From: Oxytricha trifallax
Lineage: Eukaryota; Ciliophora; Spirotrichea; Sporadotrichida; Oxytrichidae
NCBI GenBank assembly: GCA_000711775.1
Contig: ARYC01000297.1
Span: 1-64,000 of the forward strand
Reading direction: 5' to 3'
Length of the DNA: 64,000 nucleotides
The position numbers and the translations under genes were made by a program. Below, piece by piece: positions 34,429 through 46,599 of this stretch. Position 1 is the stretch's first letter. Every line of letters starts with the position of its first letter. The notes beneath the pieces were generated by a model. The model was not told where the DNA came from, did not search any database, and worked only from the letters and a program-made list of their open reading frames with translations.

Positions 34429-36124
34429 AACCCTTCCAATATTATCTATAAATAATTTAAATTTATCATACTGTAAATTTAAAATAAAAAATTAATTTTG
34501 TTGACTTTGGAGGATTTTGTTTTAAAATTAATAAAGCAAGTAATGAGTAATTTTTGTTGGTTTATCAAAACCTTTTAGTAATTTATACTCTTACATTTTT
34601 GATATAATTGTAAATTATTCAATTTAATTATAGTTAATAATATTTTTATAAATGATCGATTGATTATTTTCTAAAACAGAAAATCTCTTGAAATAATTTT
34701 ATATTTTATAACTATTGAAACATCCTCAAAATATTAATTCCAATAAATGATTTTATAAAATAATTCAAAGGATTGAAAATATAGGGTCTAGGATTATTAT
34801 TAATATATTATAATATTTTGAAGAATTAGTACCATTTATTCAAGTTAAATTTTTAATAGCATCTTAAATCTAACATTTGAATATAGTTATTCAAAAATTA
34901 TCAAAGCTAGTAAGTTAAAATATTGACAAATGATATTAATTGTTTAAGAAATCATAATTTAATACCCCCAATTTATTTAAAAAAATATATTCAATTATTT
35001 TTATTTGCAGTGATCTCTTTATTAGTAGTTAATACTATATTTTGATTTAAACATATTAATTTCGGATATTTAACTTTAAATATTATCAAAATATTTTGAT
35101 ATGGGAATATTGCAAAAATGAATTAAATAAATAATTATATAAGAGATATTAGTTTCTTTTATATTACTGTTTTAGCTGCTATTTATTTGAATTGATAATT
35201 TTAAACGGCTTATAAATTAGCTCATTGATTGATCAAATTCGATTAATCATCTCTTAATTGTAGAAGCCTTTAATTTTATATTTTAAATTAGTTAATATAT
35301 CAAATTGATAGTAAATCATAATAATATTTAGAATGGGAAAGATGTATAAATTTAATTAACGCCATTTTCCCATTATTTAATCTCTAAAATTATTATCCTA
35401 TAAAAACTTGATTTATTTCATCAATCTTCTCCCATGAATTCCACTTAGGCCTATTTATTTTAAACTCAATCATTTCATTTTATGTTTTTCACATCGTTAA
35501 AAACAGCACCTCTACTTTAATGTGCAATAATTGCAAAGTCAGAGTTAAAATCACATCATTTATCTATCACTCTGAACTTTGGTATTCTGCTTATTCCATC
35601 GGAATCTTTCATTTTATTATAATTGGAGAGGAGAATATCAGGGTCTTTACACTTGAGTGAAGTGATATTGAAAAATTTTAATTTTATTTACACAGATATT
35701 TGTTTTAGCTTATCATTATGAAAATTTATATAAATTAGGTTATTGAGATAATTAAGTTAAAGTTAAAGTATCAATTTTTAACTTTTTATCAAAAGAGTGA
35801 TATTTTAATTGATAAAGAATTAAAATTTTAAAGTCTTAATTTAAAGCTCCTACAGGTAAGAGTTGATAAATTTAATTTGTTCAATAGATTAGTCAAATTA
35901 TTGGCTGTATAAAATTATAAATTAAAATTAATATCATTAAAAAGAGCAATATAAAATACTAATATTACATATTTAATTTAATTTTGCAATTTACCCATTT
36001 CAAATAAATTTTGATATTAATTGCTTAGAAACTTTAATAAATAATTCAACGAAACCAAGCTTAAATTTTAATCTATAAATTAAATCTAAAATTTCTTAAA
36101 ATCTATTAAACTAACTAATAACTT

Positions 36125-36159
<35 letters not shown>

Positions 36160-36878
36160 ACTCTCTCAACATCTAGACTTATTTATTCAAACTACTCCGC
36201 ATTTACTCTAAATACTCAAAATTATCTATGCTTTTATCAATTGCATGCTGATTAATTTAAAATGATTTGACATGAATTACACAGATAATTTAGCTTTATT
36301 ATTAAATTATTTAATTAAATTAATGTGAATGAATCCATACTAAATCTCTTGATAACAATTTAATTTAAAATTTTAGTATTTATTTAAAACTTACAGACTT
36401 ATACCTTTATTTCATGTATAAGGAATATTTATTATAGAAAAATGATGTGTAAATAGATTCTAAAAAATATAAGCAAATTATACAAAAATAAAAGAGTTTT
36501 ACTATTATAATTATTAAAAATCAAAATTATTGTTAAAAGAAAAAAATGAGCATAAAAAAATATATACGATAAAAATGCAATTTGACTATCAATATTATGC
36601 TAAAGAGGTAACAATTTGCTTGTTATAATTGAAAGAAAGCTTTGAAAATAAATATTTTATGTTTAAAAAGAATAAATTTTATTTTCGTTTTTAATTTGAC
36701 ATTCAATTATAACTTGAATAAAAGTCATAGAACCCTAACTAAAATAAACTTAATAAAGTTAAAATAATAATTATCAATATATGGATAAAATTAGAATTAA
36801 GAATAATTAAATTTGTATAAAATAGATTGGTCTTCTTTTTAAGAATCAGAATTTAAATTTTTAATTAAATCATGCAGA
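34429..36878. other. AT-rich stretch with weak minus-strand coding hints
   Basis: Around 35640-35440 the minus strand has short readable pieces (KDPDILLSNYNKMKDSDGIS; CDFNSDFAIIAHQSRGAVF) that could be further family fragments. (TA)13 lies at 36129-36158. Otherwise nothing. Confidence 0.3.
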
Positions 36879-37130
36879 TTTTTTGATTAAATTATTCTAA
36901 ATCGAAGAGCAATAGAGATGTATTGTGCAGCAAATGCTGGAAAATTCTTAAGTATGAAGCAGCAATCCGTCACAGGAACAAACATCCAGAGCACAATTCC
37001 TTTGTCATGACGTCCAAAGAATTCGCCACTGAAAAGAAATTCATTCATGTTGCTAAGTACTACGGTAAATGCCAAGTAAGAAAAGATGAGACTCCAGTAG
37101 CGGAATACTTCTAAAATCCCTTTAATTAAA
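36879..37130 (+). CDS. C2H2-type zinc-finger coding segment, continuation of MIKRGSEDW gene?
   Basis: The frame opens immediately after a TGA with the codons for LNYSKSKS, using exactly the 25 bases that also end the segment at 21.93 kb. It then reads CSKCWKILKYEAAIRHRNKH, a single C2H2-like finger (C-x2-C-x11-H-x4-H at about 36925-36985). KEFATEKKFIHVAKYYGKC and TPVAEYF follow. The large TIR element begins about 40 bp later. Codon quality is high and GC is locally raised. Either this is the next macronuclear-destined segment of that gene, or the 25 bases are a duplicated stretch. Confidence 0.5.
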
Positions 37131-37167
37131 ACCTAAAAATTAAAAAAAGCTAGATATATATATATAT

Positions 37168-37309
37168 ATAAACCCCAATACGTAAACCCCAATACGTATG
37201 TACACATAGAATTTGTAAGTTGATAAAAAGTTTTAAGTATATCGATAAATAAGGAAATTTAAAAGGACAGAATTTAACTTAATTTGAGGGAGCCGATCGA
37301 GAGAATGCA
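37168..37309 (+). repeat. Left terminal inverted repeat of large element, copy 2
   Basis: About 142 bp, inverse complement of 44714-44840 with few differences. The outermost AAACCCCAATACGT is duplicated in tandem (37170-37196). Confidence 0.8.
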
Positions 37310-37391
37310 AAAAGAAGGGTTGGCATTATCACAGCTCGTACAAAGTTTGAATATGATTTGATTTATATGATTAGAATAGTGTGATTTTTAA

Positions 37392-37985
37392 TTTTAAGTT
37401 CATAGCAACTATAAATCCAGTAGGTTGTCGGGGCCGTTCTTGAGATTTTTTAAGAATGGTATACTATTATACTGGCCGGACCCCTATAATCCAGCGTGTT
37501 GGCTTAAGCCAAAGGCCATTTTTCAGGGCCAAAAATGGCCCCTCGATTTTTCGATTTTGGGTGCCATTAACTTCTAGCCATTCCCGTCTTCACATTTCTA
37601 CTGGCCATACTTCAGTTATGGATAGGCAAAGGTTTGAATTTTGAAAGTTACCGCGGATTTCGACATTTTTTCAAAAAGCCAATTTTGGCTTGGGCCCATC
37701 TTGAAAAATGAAAAAAATTATCACAAGTCTTCAACCACCCACCTCCTTGCAACTCTAAGCTACTCGATTAACGAGTTATAGTGAATACTCATTATTTGAA
37801 TTGGTTTGGCTATGAGATTTCAATAAATCCGGAGGATATAAGCAAAAGAGTGATTTTTCATATAGTTAAGGATCAATAATCCAGTCGAAATTTTAATAAT
37901 CCAGTGGTTTAATACTAAAATCCAGTGGAATTAATCATTAAAATTAAGCATAAATCAGATAAATCCAGTCACTGGATTTTAGAAA
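37392..37985. repeat. Insert-like stretch with repeated AATCCAGT motifs
   Basis: Within the large element, locally less AT-rich. AAATCCAGT begins it and ACTGGATTT ends it. Internal copies are at about 37484, 37872, 37892 and 37919. An inverted GGCC-rich hairpin (AAAGGCCATTTTT / AAAAATGGCC) is at about 37512-37545. It could be a small nested transposon with short TIRs. No target duplication established. Confidence 0.35.
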
Positions 37986-38039
37986 AATTCTGAAATCGAC
38001 CTTCACCAACTTTTAAATCCGAGTGCTGGTAAGCTTAAA

Positions 38040-40760
38040 TCTTTGATATTATCTTCTATTTAGAAGGTATAAATGATTTGCAAGTGCCAAGGAAGGCACC
38101 CGAGCAAGAAAACTACCCTTGGATTTTTGAAAATAATATTTCAGATTCAATTTTTGATGATCCAGGTAAAGCCAAGGGTATTAAATCTGAGTATTAAAAT
38201 GCTCAAAATAGCGCTAAAATCAATCGTGCTAAAGAATTTCTGCACTAAAACAACTTTAATTTGAAATTGCTGCTCTAGCACCCGGATTTTGCAGGTTATA
38301 ATAAAACTTTTGATTTTAAGTAGTTTGTGAGAAAGTACGTAAATAACAATAAAACAAGGTAGGTGAAGCACAGCTCTAAGTAAATCTTTAATTTCAGAGC
38401 CTATTGAAGTTACTGCCACCTACGAATAAGTCAAGGAGAGTGACTTCAATACGAACGTAAGCTTTGCAAGCGACTAAAAACAAAATAAAGAACCCTTACC
38501 TCAAATTTTTATTAACTATGGCTCGATCATTGGCCATGAAATTCTCATAAAACACCTCGAAAGTTTCAAAAATTCTAAATATTATGAGAGGTCTTGCATT
38601 CTGCAAGATATAGTTACTAGAAACACTAAATCACTTTTTTCATTCCTAAACAATTTTGAGAACGCTAACGAAGAATAAATGCACTACAACTTGTTTTCAT
38701 TGCTCGTGGATTTAATTCAAAGCAATAATAATATAGATCAAGATTCGAAGCCACGTATCTTTTTAGCTGCTCTTGGTTATTATATGGGTGAAAGAATAAC
38801 AGTCGAAGATGAATTAATTCAAGAATCAATCTTATTATTAATACGCTCACCTAATACAAGACAAACTCTAGGTTTAGCAAACTATGTATTCTTCAACAAC
38901 GTAGCAGCATTCACAAAACAGCTTGCTTAGGTGCAGAAATTGGATTCTACTCACCCTAAAATTTAACAATTAATGGGTTAAACTTGGTCAGTATTTGATA
39001 TTGATTCTTAAGTTAAAAAGCTAATACCCTTTTCATTCTTTATTTTGAATGTGCCTTTATTACTCTATTCAGGCAAGACGGCGGCTTGCACTTAATCAGA
39101 GATATTCCTGTTGAATATACAGAGTACTTTGTAAGAATTTGTGCTCTTATTTGTTCTCTAACAGTTGACCTACTCAAAGAATATATTTAAATTACCAGGG
39201 CTACTTTCTTACAGAAGTAAGAAGTTATTGATTCAAACACTATGGTTTACTTTATGAAAGGTCTTGCATAAAGGTTGTAGAGCAGAGACGTGCAGTGGGT
39301 TGGCAAGATTTCTCAAATTCATAAGCTTCAGCAGTAAATTATAGAAGCTTAAATTGAAAAAAATGTAATTCTCAACAACAATATCATTGAGAATTGTCTC
39401 AATGGAGACAGCTCTGAAATTCAAAGAATTTTACATTACCCCGAAATATGGAAGCATTCTCTGATAAAACAATTGTAGACTTGCTTTAACTCTTTGAGAA
39501 TGCAAATATCTTTCATTAACTCGCTATAGACTTCAATAAAAAGCCCCAAAATGAAAGATTGAGTGTGAGTGATGACTTGGAAAAGCTACAGCAAAATCTT
39601 GGCTTTAAATTATACAGTTGTCAAATTTTGTGCATTAATTATATTTGTAAAAACCTGCAAGCAAACCATTTAATACATTTTGGTATTGGAAATGGCAAGA
39701 CCTTAATTTGTTTTGCGTTAGCCATTCTTATAGCTCTTAAAAGCAAGCTATCCGTCTTCATAGTTGGCAAAAATGAACACTTAGTGCAGAGAGATTTTAA
39801 TAAGTATCAAAAAGTTATTACTGCAATGAAACTTGATTCCAACTTTAATTTCTTCGCAAAAAGTGCAGGTATTTATTTCTTCACTCAACCACAATCAAGA
39901 AATAAATGAAGCTTGCTAAATTCATGAGTGTGTGGTAAGAGAGTATCGTCCTTGTTGACGAATACGACTGGATTTTATTCGATGGCTCAAGTGAAAACAT
40001 TGTGAACTAGCTTAATTTTTACAAGCAAGCTAAAAGTATTATTGGATTTTCAGGAAGCCATCTTTCTCAAAGTGAAGAGAACTGTCTTAATTTAGCTTTT
40101 CATAGCAAACTTGTGGTGTTCCCTACTCTTGATAAATTGTAGGGAGATAAGAAAACTTAGCTGGCTGACTTGCTGATTAGTTCAAATCAAGGAGATTACT
40201 TACAAAAAATCAAGGAAATCATAAAGGATTAAGTAGCTATTTCACCAGTTTTAATTGTTGCTTCAACAAATTATAGCGCTATTGAAAAAGGTTTTTTGAA
40301 TACGAACTTTGACTTCAAAAGTTTCAGCCACTCCTAAGCTGCTGCAATCGAATCTGCGATTGAAGGCAGATATTTATTGAGGAACGCAAGCAAAAGCTAT
40401 GGCATGTACTTGCTTAACGAGTCACAGGGACGAGGAACAGACATTCAAACAAATGATGAATCGATTAAAATGGAGGTTCATATTTAATTATTGCTGATGT
40501 TTTTTCAAAACGATCTGAAGAATAAATTATTGGTAGAATTGGAAGGCTCAACACTAAAGGCAGGTGGTAACGCGTATTATATAGATACGCTTCTAAAGAT
40601 AGTGAAGAGCAGCTTATCATTTAAGAACAGAGAGAAATTGAACTTAATCTTGATCGCAAGCACAATTAAGTATAATCAATTTTATAAAATCGATTAGAAG
40701 CTATGGAAAATTTCCTTCAATAAAACTAGGTCCCTCATGAAAAGATATCTCCAGAGGTTT
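38040..40760 (+). pseudogene. SecA-like ATPase/helicase of the large TIR element, frameshifted
   Basis: SecA proteins are ATP-driven translocases with two RecA-like halves. Visible here in order: an N-terminal helical region (from about 38100; PWIFENNISDSIFDD), Walker A in FGIGNGKTLICFALAILIAL (39680-39735; SecA has TGEGKT), Walker B in VLVDEYDWILFD (39949-39985; SecA has DEVDxxLID), motif QGRGTDI (about 40430; SecA has AGRGTDI), GGSYLIIADVF, and QIIGRIGRL (about 40515-40545; SecA QLRGRAGR). A tail ending NLDRKHNQVQ and EAMENF is shared with 1-100. Frame changes are needed at about 38365, 39070 (where a GTCAGT...TATTCAG intron would restore the frame), 39440, 39905, 40465 and 40590. Expected length is about 900 residues. 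A eukaryotic nuclear-code SecA-type ATPase in a transposon is odd; its role is unknown. Confidence 0.75.
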
Positions 40761-42031
40761 CTTCTATGGCAGATTTAAATTGGTTAAATTGCTTTGTATA
40801 TATAACTACTATAGCTATTCTTCAAACTCATAACTATATTTAAATTCTAACAAATTTAGACGAAAATGGTAAGTTAATTTATTTGTTTTATTAGTTTGTT
40901 TAAATCAAGAATCCAATTTAGTAATTATTTTTGTAATCATATTAATCCTATTTATTTTTGATTATTTTTTGTGAATAAAAGATTTCACTAATTTAAAGAA
41001 CTTTATTCTACAAAATTCTTAAGCAAACTACTTATAATGAAATCGTTTCGTGCTGGTAAGAATTCCGCTAGCGGAAATTGGATAGTGCTGGTAAGATTTC
41101 AATATTATGAAAAGCACTCTCTAAATTTAGTAACCAAAATGGATTCCTGAAAATTTATTAAACTAAAATTACCTTTCCAAATTATTTGCATTATCATTTT
41201 AGAATTACTTCAGTTAAGCAAAATTACTCATATCTAAAATTAGTAACGTAGAGTAATTATTTGTAAGGCTATATTAAAGGTTAACTTAAGTTTCATAAGA
41301 TAATTTAGATTTGATTGAACAGCAAATTTGAAATATAAAGAAACCATATTTATTAGAATTTAATAAATATAAGCAAGGCTTTTCTTCAATTATTATTTAG
41401 CTTTAGCCTTAAATTTGATTTTAAATAAAGGAATGATAATTGAAATATTGTAAATGTTTGAAGTATTTTATATACACTACCTTTGATGTGAAATAAAGGA
41501 AATAATTGAGACTTGAAATTAAAAAAATTTCTATATTATTAGTTGGATTATAGAATATTCTCTAAAGTTAAAGGCTATAACTCTTAAAATAAATGCCTTT
41601 TAATTAGATAAATTAATTAAACAAATTCAAAAATATTCAAAGTATAAAATCCATTTTATTTCATAATTATTTGAGAGTAAATAAGTATATAGGACATCTA
41701 ATTTTTTAATTAAATTAATTAAGTTTATTAATTAGCTAAAGACTAATTTATTATAATTATCAAAAATAAAGAGGTTTATTAAATAAATTACTAAAAAATT
41801 ATATAGTAAAATCATAAATTAATCAGTTTAAAGTCTCTATTTTGCTATAAAAAGCACTATTTTTTATTAATTATTTGGTTAAATTATGAATTATTACTTA
41901 ATTATTAAAAAAAATCTTTTAAAAAACCTAAGAATTTGAAAAAATAAATTAATGAAAGTTAAAAAATTAGTATAATTTCACACTCCAAAATTAAAAATTA
42001 TAATTTTATTTTTTCTTATTTTCAACTTATT
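40761..42031. other. AT-rich spacer with inverted copy of the CCAGCAC motif
   Basis: 41050-41155 is the inverse complement of 1690-1790 (GTGCTGG twice around CGCTAGCG, then AGCACTCTCTAAATTTAG). Nothing coding follows on either side, so if this motif is a transposon end, the rest is gone. Confidence 0.45.
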
Positions 42032-43617
42032 ATGAATCAGTGCTAAAACCCATAATAATGCAACTTATATTTAAGATGCTATAATTGCATATAGAGCAAA
42101 GGAAGAGGTCTTTCCTAAACATTATCAACTTCAGCCACAGGCTAAATAAACTAAAGAAATTTAAATCAACCAAAAAATCTCGTTGGTGTTGGTTCAAAAT
42201 CTAAGATTTTACCTCAATAACCAAAAGTTAATCAGGTAAATTTTATCAAAACAACCAGTTACTGTAGCAAAACTAAGGTTTTAATGCAAATTCTCTTATG
42301 AACCTTGGATAATAATCCAACTAAATTTTACAGCAACTTAATGTATAAAATAATCAACAGCAACTCTAGTTGTATAATTTCAACAACCCTAGTGTTTAAT
42401 TTGAAGGAGACTTGGTTCCTAACCATTAATTTTCAGTGAGCAATAATCCTCAACTTTTAACATATCTCTTCAGAATGGGATTTTTAATAATTTTGCAGAA
42501 TGTTGGTGAATTTTCACAGTATATGGTTTCTGGTTTTTTATATAATAATCAAAGAATTTGCTCTTCAGCTAATGCAAACTTCAACAATTTCAATGTTATT
42601 CCAACTTTACAGTTTGAAAATCCAACTAAAATTCAATAATTCTTTCACTGCTTGAATATTTTCGCCTCACAAACCTATTTTATTTGTCAAGAACAAATTG
42701 TTTAACACTGTTTATTAAGCTTAAAATAAGCTGGGTAAGTTGAAAATGCTCTGTTATATAATGATCTTTTTGATATTGATAATTTTCTTGGAGGAGTTCA
42801 CAGAGACAACTTTGACTAATTTAGACTCACAAAATTTGATTCAAAATCTTTCTATTAGATGGTTTCTCCTCATGAACAAAACTGTGATATTTTGGCATAC
42901 CTAACATAAATCAGATATTCTCCAGTCTTAATTTAAACTTTTGGAACAAGTTAAAAAGAATTTATTGTTGTCAAGAGAATTACAGAAACTGGTATTTCTT
43001 CAACTAATATAGCGAAATATTTTAAATTACTCAGAACTCAAATTACTCTATTCCAGATATGAATAGATAAATCTAGGAAATTAATCAAAGAGAATTTATT
43101 GACACTTACTTAGGAAATATCAACGTTTTTTATAGACTTTAATTGTATTCTCATAATGATAGAGTCACTGATATTACTGTGCTATAAATTTTGCAATAAC
43201 TTTATGAGAATAGAACTTACCCAAACATTACATTTTCTTAGGAACTTCTCCACATTTATGGATAAAATATTCTTAATTAAGAAGATTAGGAGAGAAGATT
43301 AATTTAGCTTGGAGAATTGAAGTATATTACTGAAGAAAATTAAATTCAAACTCATACTTACAGCAAGTACAAATCTCAGAGGAGAAAATATGCAATCACT
43401 AAAGGTAAGAAAAGTCTAATAAAGCTCCTTATTTATCTTCTGATTCTTCAACTCAAGAATCACATGCCTCTTCAGGAGTCTAAACAAGAGGTTAATTCAA
43501 CGACCAGCAAATGATACTTATACTTAACAACTTACCTGGCAGAAGATGATTTAATTAAATATAAATTAATATAAAAGCTTGTGCTACACCGACAGTGGTA
43601 GTGAAGCTTAAAAATGA
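42032..43617 (+). pseudogene. Q/N-rich protein of the large TIR element (copy 2)
   Basis: Gln-rich stretch QNQGFNANSLMNLGQQSNQ and NNQQQLQLYNFNNPS (about 42270-42400), then a globular part (NNPQLLTYLFRMGFLIILQN; VLIQTFGTSQKEFIVVK; NYRNWYFFNQYSEIFQIT; TFSQELLHIYGQNILNQED). A frame change lies at about 43400 before the acidic tail YLSSDSSTQESHASSG, and the last TGA is at 43615-43617. The block order equals that of the 401-residue protein at 4197. Frame changes at about 42250, 42740 and 42975 show decay. N-terminal start uncertain (ATG 42032 is in another frame than the Gln-rich part). Confidence 0.6.
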
Positions 43618-44713
43618 ATTTAATTTTAATTCCCCTAAAAATTGAAACAAATCTTTTATTTTTTATATTTATTAATTCTTTTTCCTTATAAATACTTCTC
43701 CTATAAAAATTAATTAATTAAATTAAAATTTAAATCGAAATAATAAGTCTTTCAAAGAGAAAGTGTTTAAAATAAATAAAAAAGAATTTCGAAATAATTC
43801 CTGAGTAATTTAAATTAATTTAATAATTAAATAAATTAATTATAGCAATGAAAAGCTAAATAAAGTCAAAAGTATTTTAGGTTTCTGAAATCTATATCTT
43901 ATACTTTTATTAAACTAAGACTTTAAAAATTATGAAATAAATTTAATTTTAATAATGCAGAGTGAACTGCATTGATAATAGTAGGATTTTGGAAATTTGT
44001 AAATTGAATAGAATTAAATAAATTTAAATAGCAATTAAAAAATGTCTCTTAAATAAGTTAGCAAAATAAGTGCACTTTTATAGAGTGCAAAGTTAGCTAA
44101 AATTAGTAATTATAAACTTTGCAGTTGCTTGTCTTGTTCACTTGCGTGAAATAAATATAGTGTATATAAGCACTCTGAAAAGAGTGTAAGTGTAAGTAGC
44201 GTGAATTAATAAAAATTACCATGAAATAAAAGTGCAAGAATAACTTCGCTATAATGCTATTCCAGTGTAACAAACATTTGCGAATAAAAATAGCACTCAC
44301 TTTATCACAAAAATTATGAAAAAATGCCTTTACATAAATTTAAAGACACGGAAATGTAGAACTCGAGTCGCTCTTCAAAGTGCACACAAAGCGCACTGAA
44401 GTTAGTGGTGTGTGCGTGAGTTGCGCTGCTAATAGAGGAAGTGCGATAGCGATCACAGATTTATCACTTTTTGATTTCCATTATTAGCTTAATTATTAAA
44501 GTAGTAATTATTAATTAATAAAAACCAAACTTAATTCAAATGTGGAGGTAAAACCGCATCCCCTCACAAATAGTGTGAACGGTAAAACTTCGCCCCTAGT
44601 CGGTCAACAGGGTACAAACCCCATATATTCTTGATCAGCATCTCAAACTCTATAAGACTGGTAAGAATGGCCTCGAAATAAAATTATAAATTTTTTCCCA
44701 ACTTCACCGTACT
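43618..44713. other. Spacer of large element, no gene seen
   Basis: AT-rich to about 44290, then less AT-rich with CTCGAGTCGCTC and GTGTGTGCGTGAG (44350-44430). Several AGAGTGC/AAGTGC repeats between 44080 and 44420. No coding frame. Confidence 0.45.
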
Positions 44714-44840
44714 TGCATTCTCTCGATCGGCTCCCTCAAATTAAGTTAATCTGTACTTTTAAATTTCCTTATTTATCGATATACTTAAAACTTCTTATCA
44801 ACTTACAAATTCTATGTGTACATACGTATTGGGGTTTATA
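44714..44840 (-). repeat. Right terminal inverted repeat of large element, copy 2
   Basis: About 127 bp from TGCATTCTCTCGATCGGC to CGTATTGGGGTTTATA, pairing with 37168-37309. Confidence 0.8.
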
Positions 44841-45452
44841 TGTTACCCGAGCCCCTCACCCTCCCCACCCCAACCGAGCCCCCCACCTCCATATAAATAA
44901 TTTTTTCCAGTGTAATTTTTCTTGCCTGCGGGCAGCTATTACATATAATGATTTATTTTTATAAGATTCACTACATCCGTCAACGTTTTTGTGTACATGC
45001 TCCCATAGGAAAATTTTTAAAAATCAAAACAAATGCTATTTTTATATATAATAATTAATATTTTTAGATAAGAAATTTTTTTGTAACATTCATATTATTG
45101 TACTTTTTAATAAGTTAACCATAAAATTCAAAATAATTATACATTCAAGTTACATAAATAATTTTATGGTTAACTTATTAAAAAGTACAAAAATATGAAT
45201 GTTACAAAAAACATTTCTTATCTAAAAATATTAATTATTATATATAAAAATAGCATTTGTTTTGATTTTTAAATATTTTCCTATGGGAGCATGTACAAAA
45301 AACGTTGACGCATGTAGTGAATCTTATAAAAATAAATCATAATATGTAATAGCCGCCCGCAGGGCAAGAAAAATTACACTAAAAAAAATTATTTATATGG
45401 AGGTGGGGGGGCTCGTTTGGGGTGCCGGGAGGGGTGAGGGGCTCGGTGAACA
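44841..45452. mobile_element. Fold-back element 5, about 612 bp
   Basis: The ends are TGTTACCCGAGCCCCTCACC and a G-rich inverse complement (GGTGAGGGGCTCGGTGAACA with slight changes). Near-perfect inverted arms meet near 45140-45155. Flanks (TTTATA left, TATATT right) do not form a clear duplication. It begins exactly at the end of the large element's right TIR. Confidence 0.75.
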
Positions 45453-45643
45453 TATATTAATAATAAATTTATGTAATTTAATTTATGTTACTGTATTCGA
45501 CATTTGGATTAGCTATATAATGCATGTAATAATATAGGGTTTATTATTTAAGTTACAAAATTTGTGAGATTTTAGTGAATATTTCAAACCTATTATCTCT
45601 GTCTTAAAACTAATTGACATGTCTTATAAAATTGCTAGGCATC

Positions 45644-45888
45644 ATGTTTTATTATGATATTGAATTAAATGAGATAGCAACTCAGATATAAACCTATGAT
45701 ATTTTTGAAAGTTTAGCAGAATCCACATGATTATTTCATAAAAATATTACTCTTAAGCATTTAGCTTATTCTTATCATTTTAAAATATCTGTAATTTCAT
45801 CACAACTTTTCTTGGGTTAGATATTTTTAATATTGCTAAAGCATTATATTAATAGTAATGCTAGAAGCCAATTGATCGCATTTATTGA
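45644..45888 (+). CDS. Candidate germline coding segment, unknown function
   Basis: MFYYDIELNEIATQIQTYDI from ATG 45644 (TGA 45728-45730) overlaps a shifted frame reading QAFSLFLSFQNICNFITTFL and GLDIFNIAKALYQQ to TGA 45886-45888. Composition looks coding, but the frame shift and lack of a family make it tentative. Confidence 0.3.
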
Positions 45889-46599
45889 TTTATTGACTTA
45901 AATAATCCATTAAAAAGAAATAGATATGGTAATAATCATATGAAAGATAAAAAATAAATTTATAAAAATCTTTATGAAAACTTATCATAATAATTAAATA
46001 TTTGCCATTAAAAATAATAATTTAAATTTACAAAAGATTTTTGAGGCTCTAAATCCAAATTTGGATTTTTAAATCGAATATATTAATTCTTAAGCAATTA
46101 AGATTTTAAATTAATATTTGAGGAAATTTTATTGAATATATTTTGTGAATAAAATATATAAAAGGAACTTTCTTGGTTTATAAAGAAATTATTTTTTTAA
46201 AATATATTTAGCTTTATAAAACAACTTAAAATATTTATCCAGAATAAACTCAATTCTCAGCATAAACATTTTTTTAATTTTTTATATTCTTACCTCTTAT
46301 TAAATAATTAAAATATAATTTATGTGTCTTTTTATTTATATAGCAGCATTTTACCACCAATAAACTTTTAAAAGATTTATTATAATTTAGAGATAATGAT
46401 TGATACTTAGTTTCCTTTAAAATATTGTAAGCCTAAAATACATATCCCTTTAATAATCAATTGCTTGTGATTTTAATTTTAATGAATCATATAAGTTTAA
46501 TATCTAGAGAAAATAAACAAGCCTGTCCCTACAATTTTTGTATATTGCTAATGCAATAATTACACTTTTTGTTTGTGTTATTATTTGATTTATTATAAT
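45889..46599. other. AT-rich stretch, no gene seen
   Basis: No convincing coding sequence. Confidence 0.45.

Larger units (their letters stand above)
37168..44840 (+). mobile_element. Large TIR element, copy 2 (both ends present), about 7.7 kb
   Basis: The left repeat 37168-37309 and right repeat 44714-44840 are inverted complements. The shared features are TATAAACCCCAATACG at the tips, TATGTACACATAGAATTTG, AAGTATATCGATAAATAAGG and GAGGGAGCCGATCGAGAG. The left tip carries AAACCCCAATACGT twice. Between the ends are one SecA-like gene and one Q/N-rich gene, both plus strand, plus non-coding DNA. A target duplication cannot be read: the left flank is (TA)n, and the right end is abutted by fold-back element 5. 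The copy at 1-6974 has the same right end and gene order. Confidence 0.75.

Noticed and set aside
38040..40760. Bacterial contamination carrying secA
   Set aside because: The gene uses TAA/TAG as Gln, is flanked by long inverted repeats and AT-rich ciliate DNA, and its neighbour has a paralogue in another copy of the same element.
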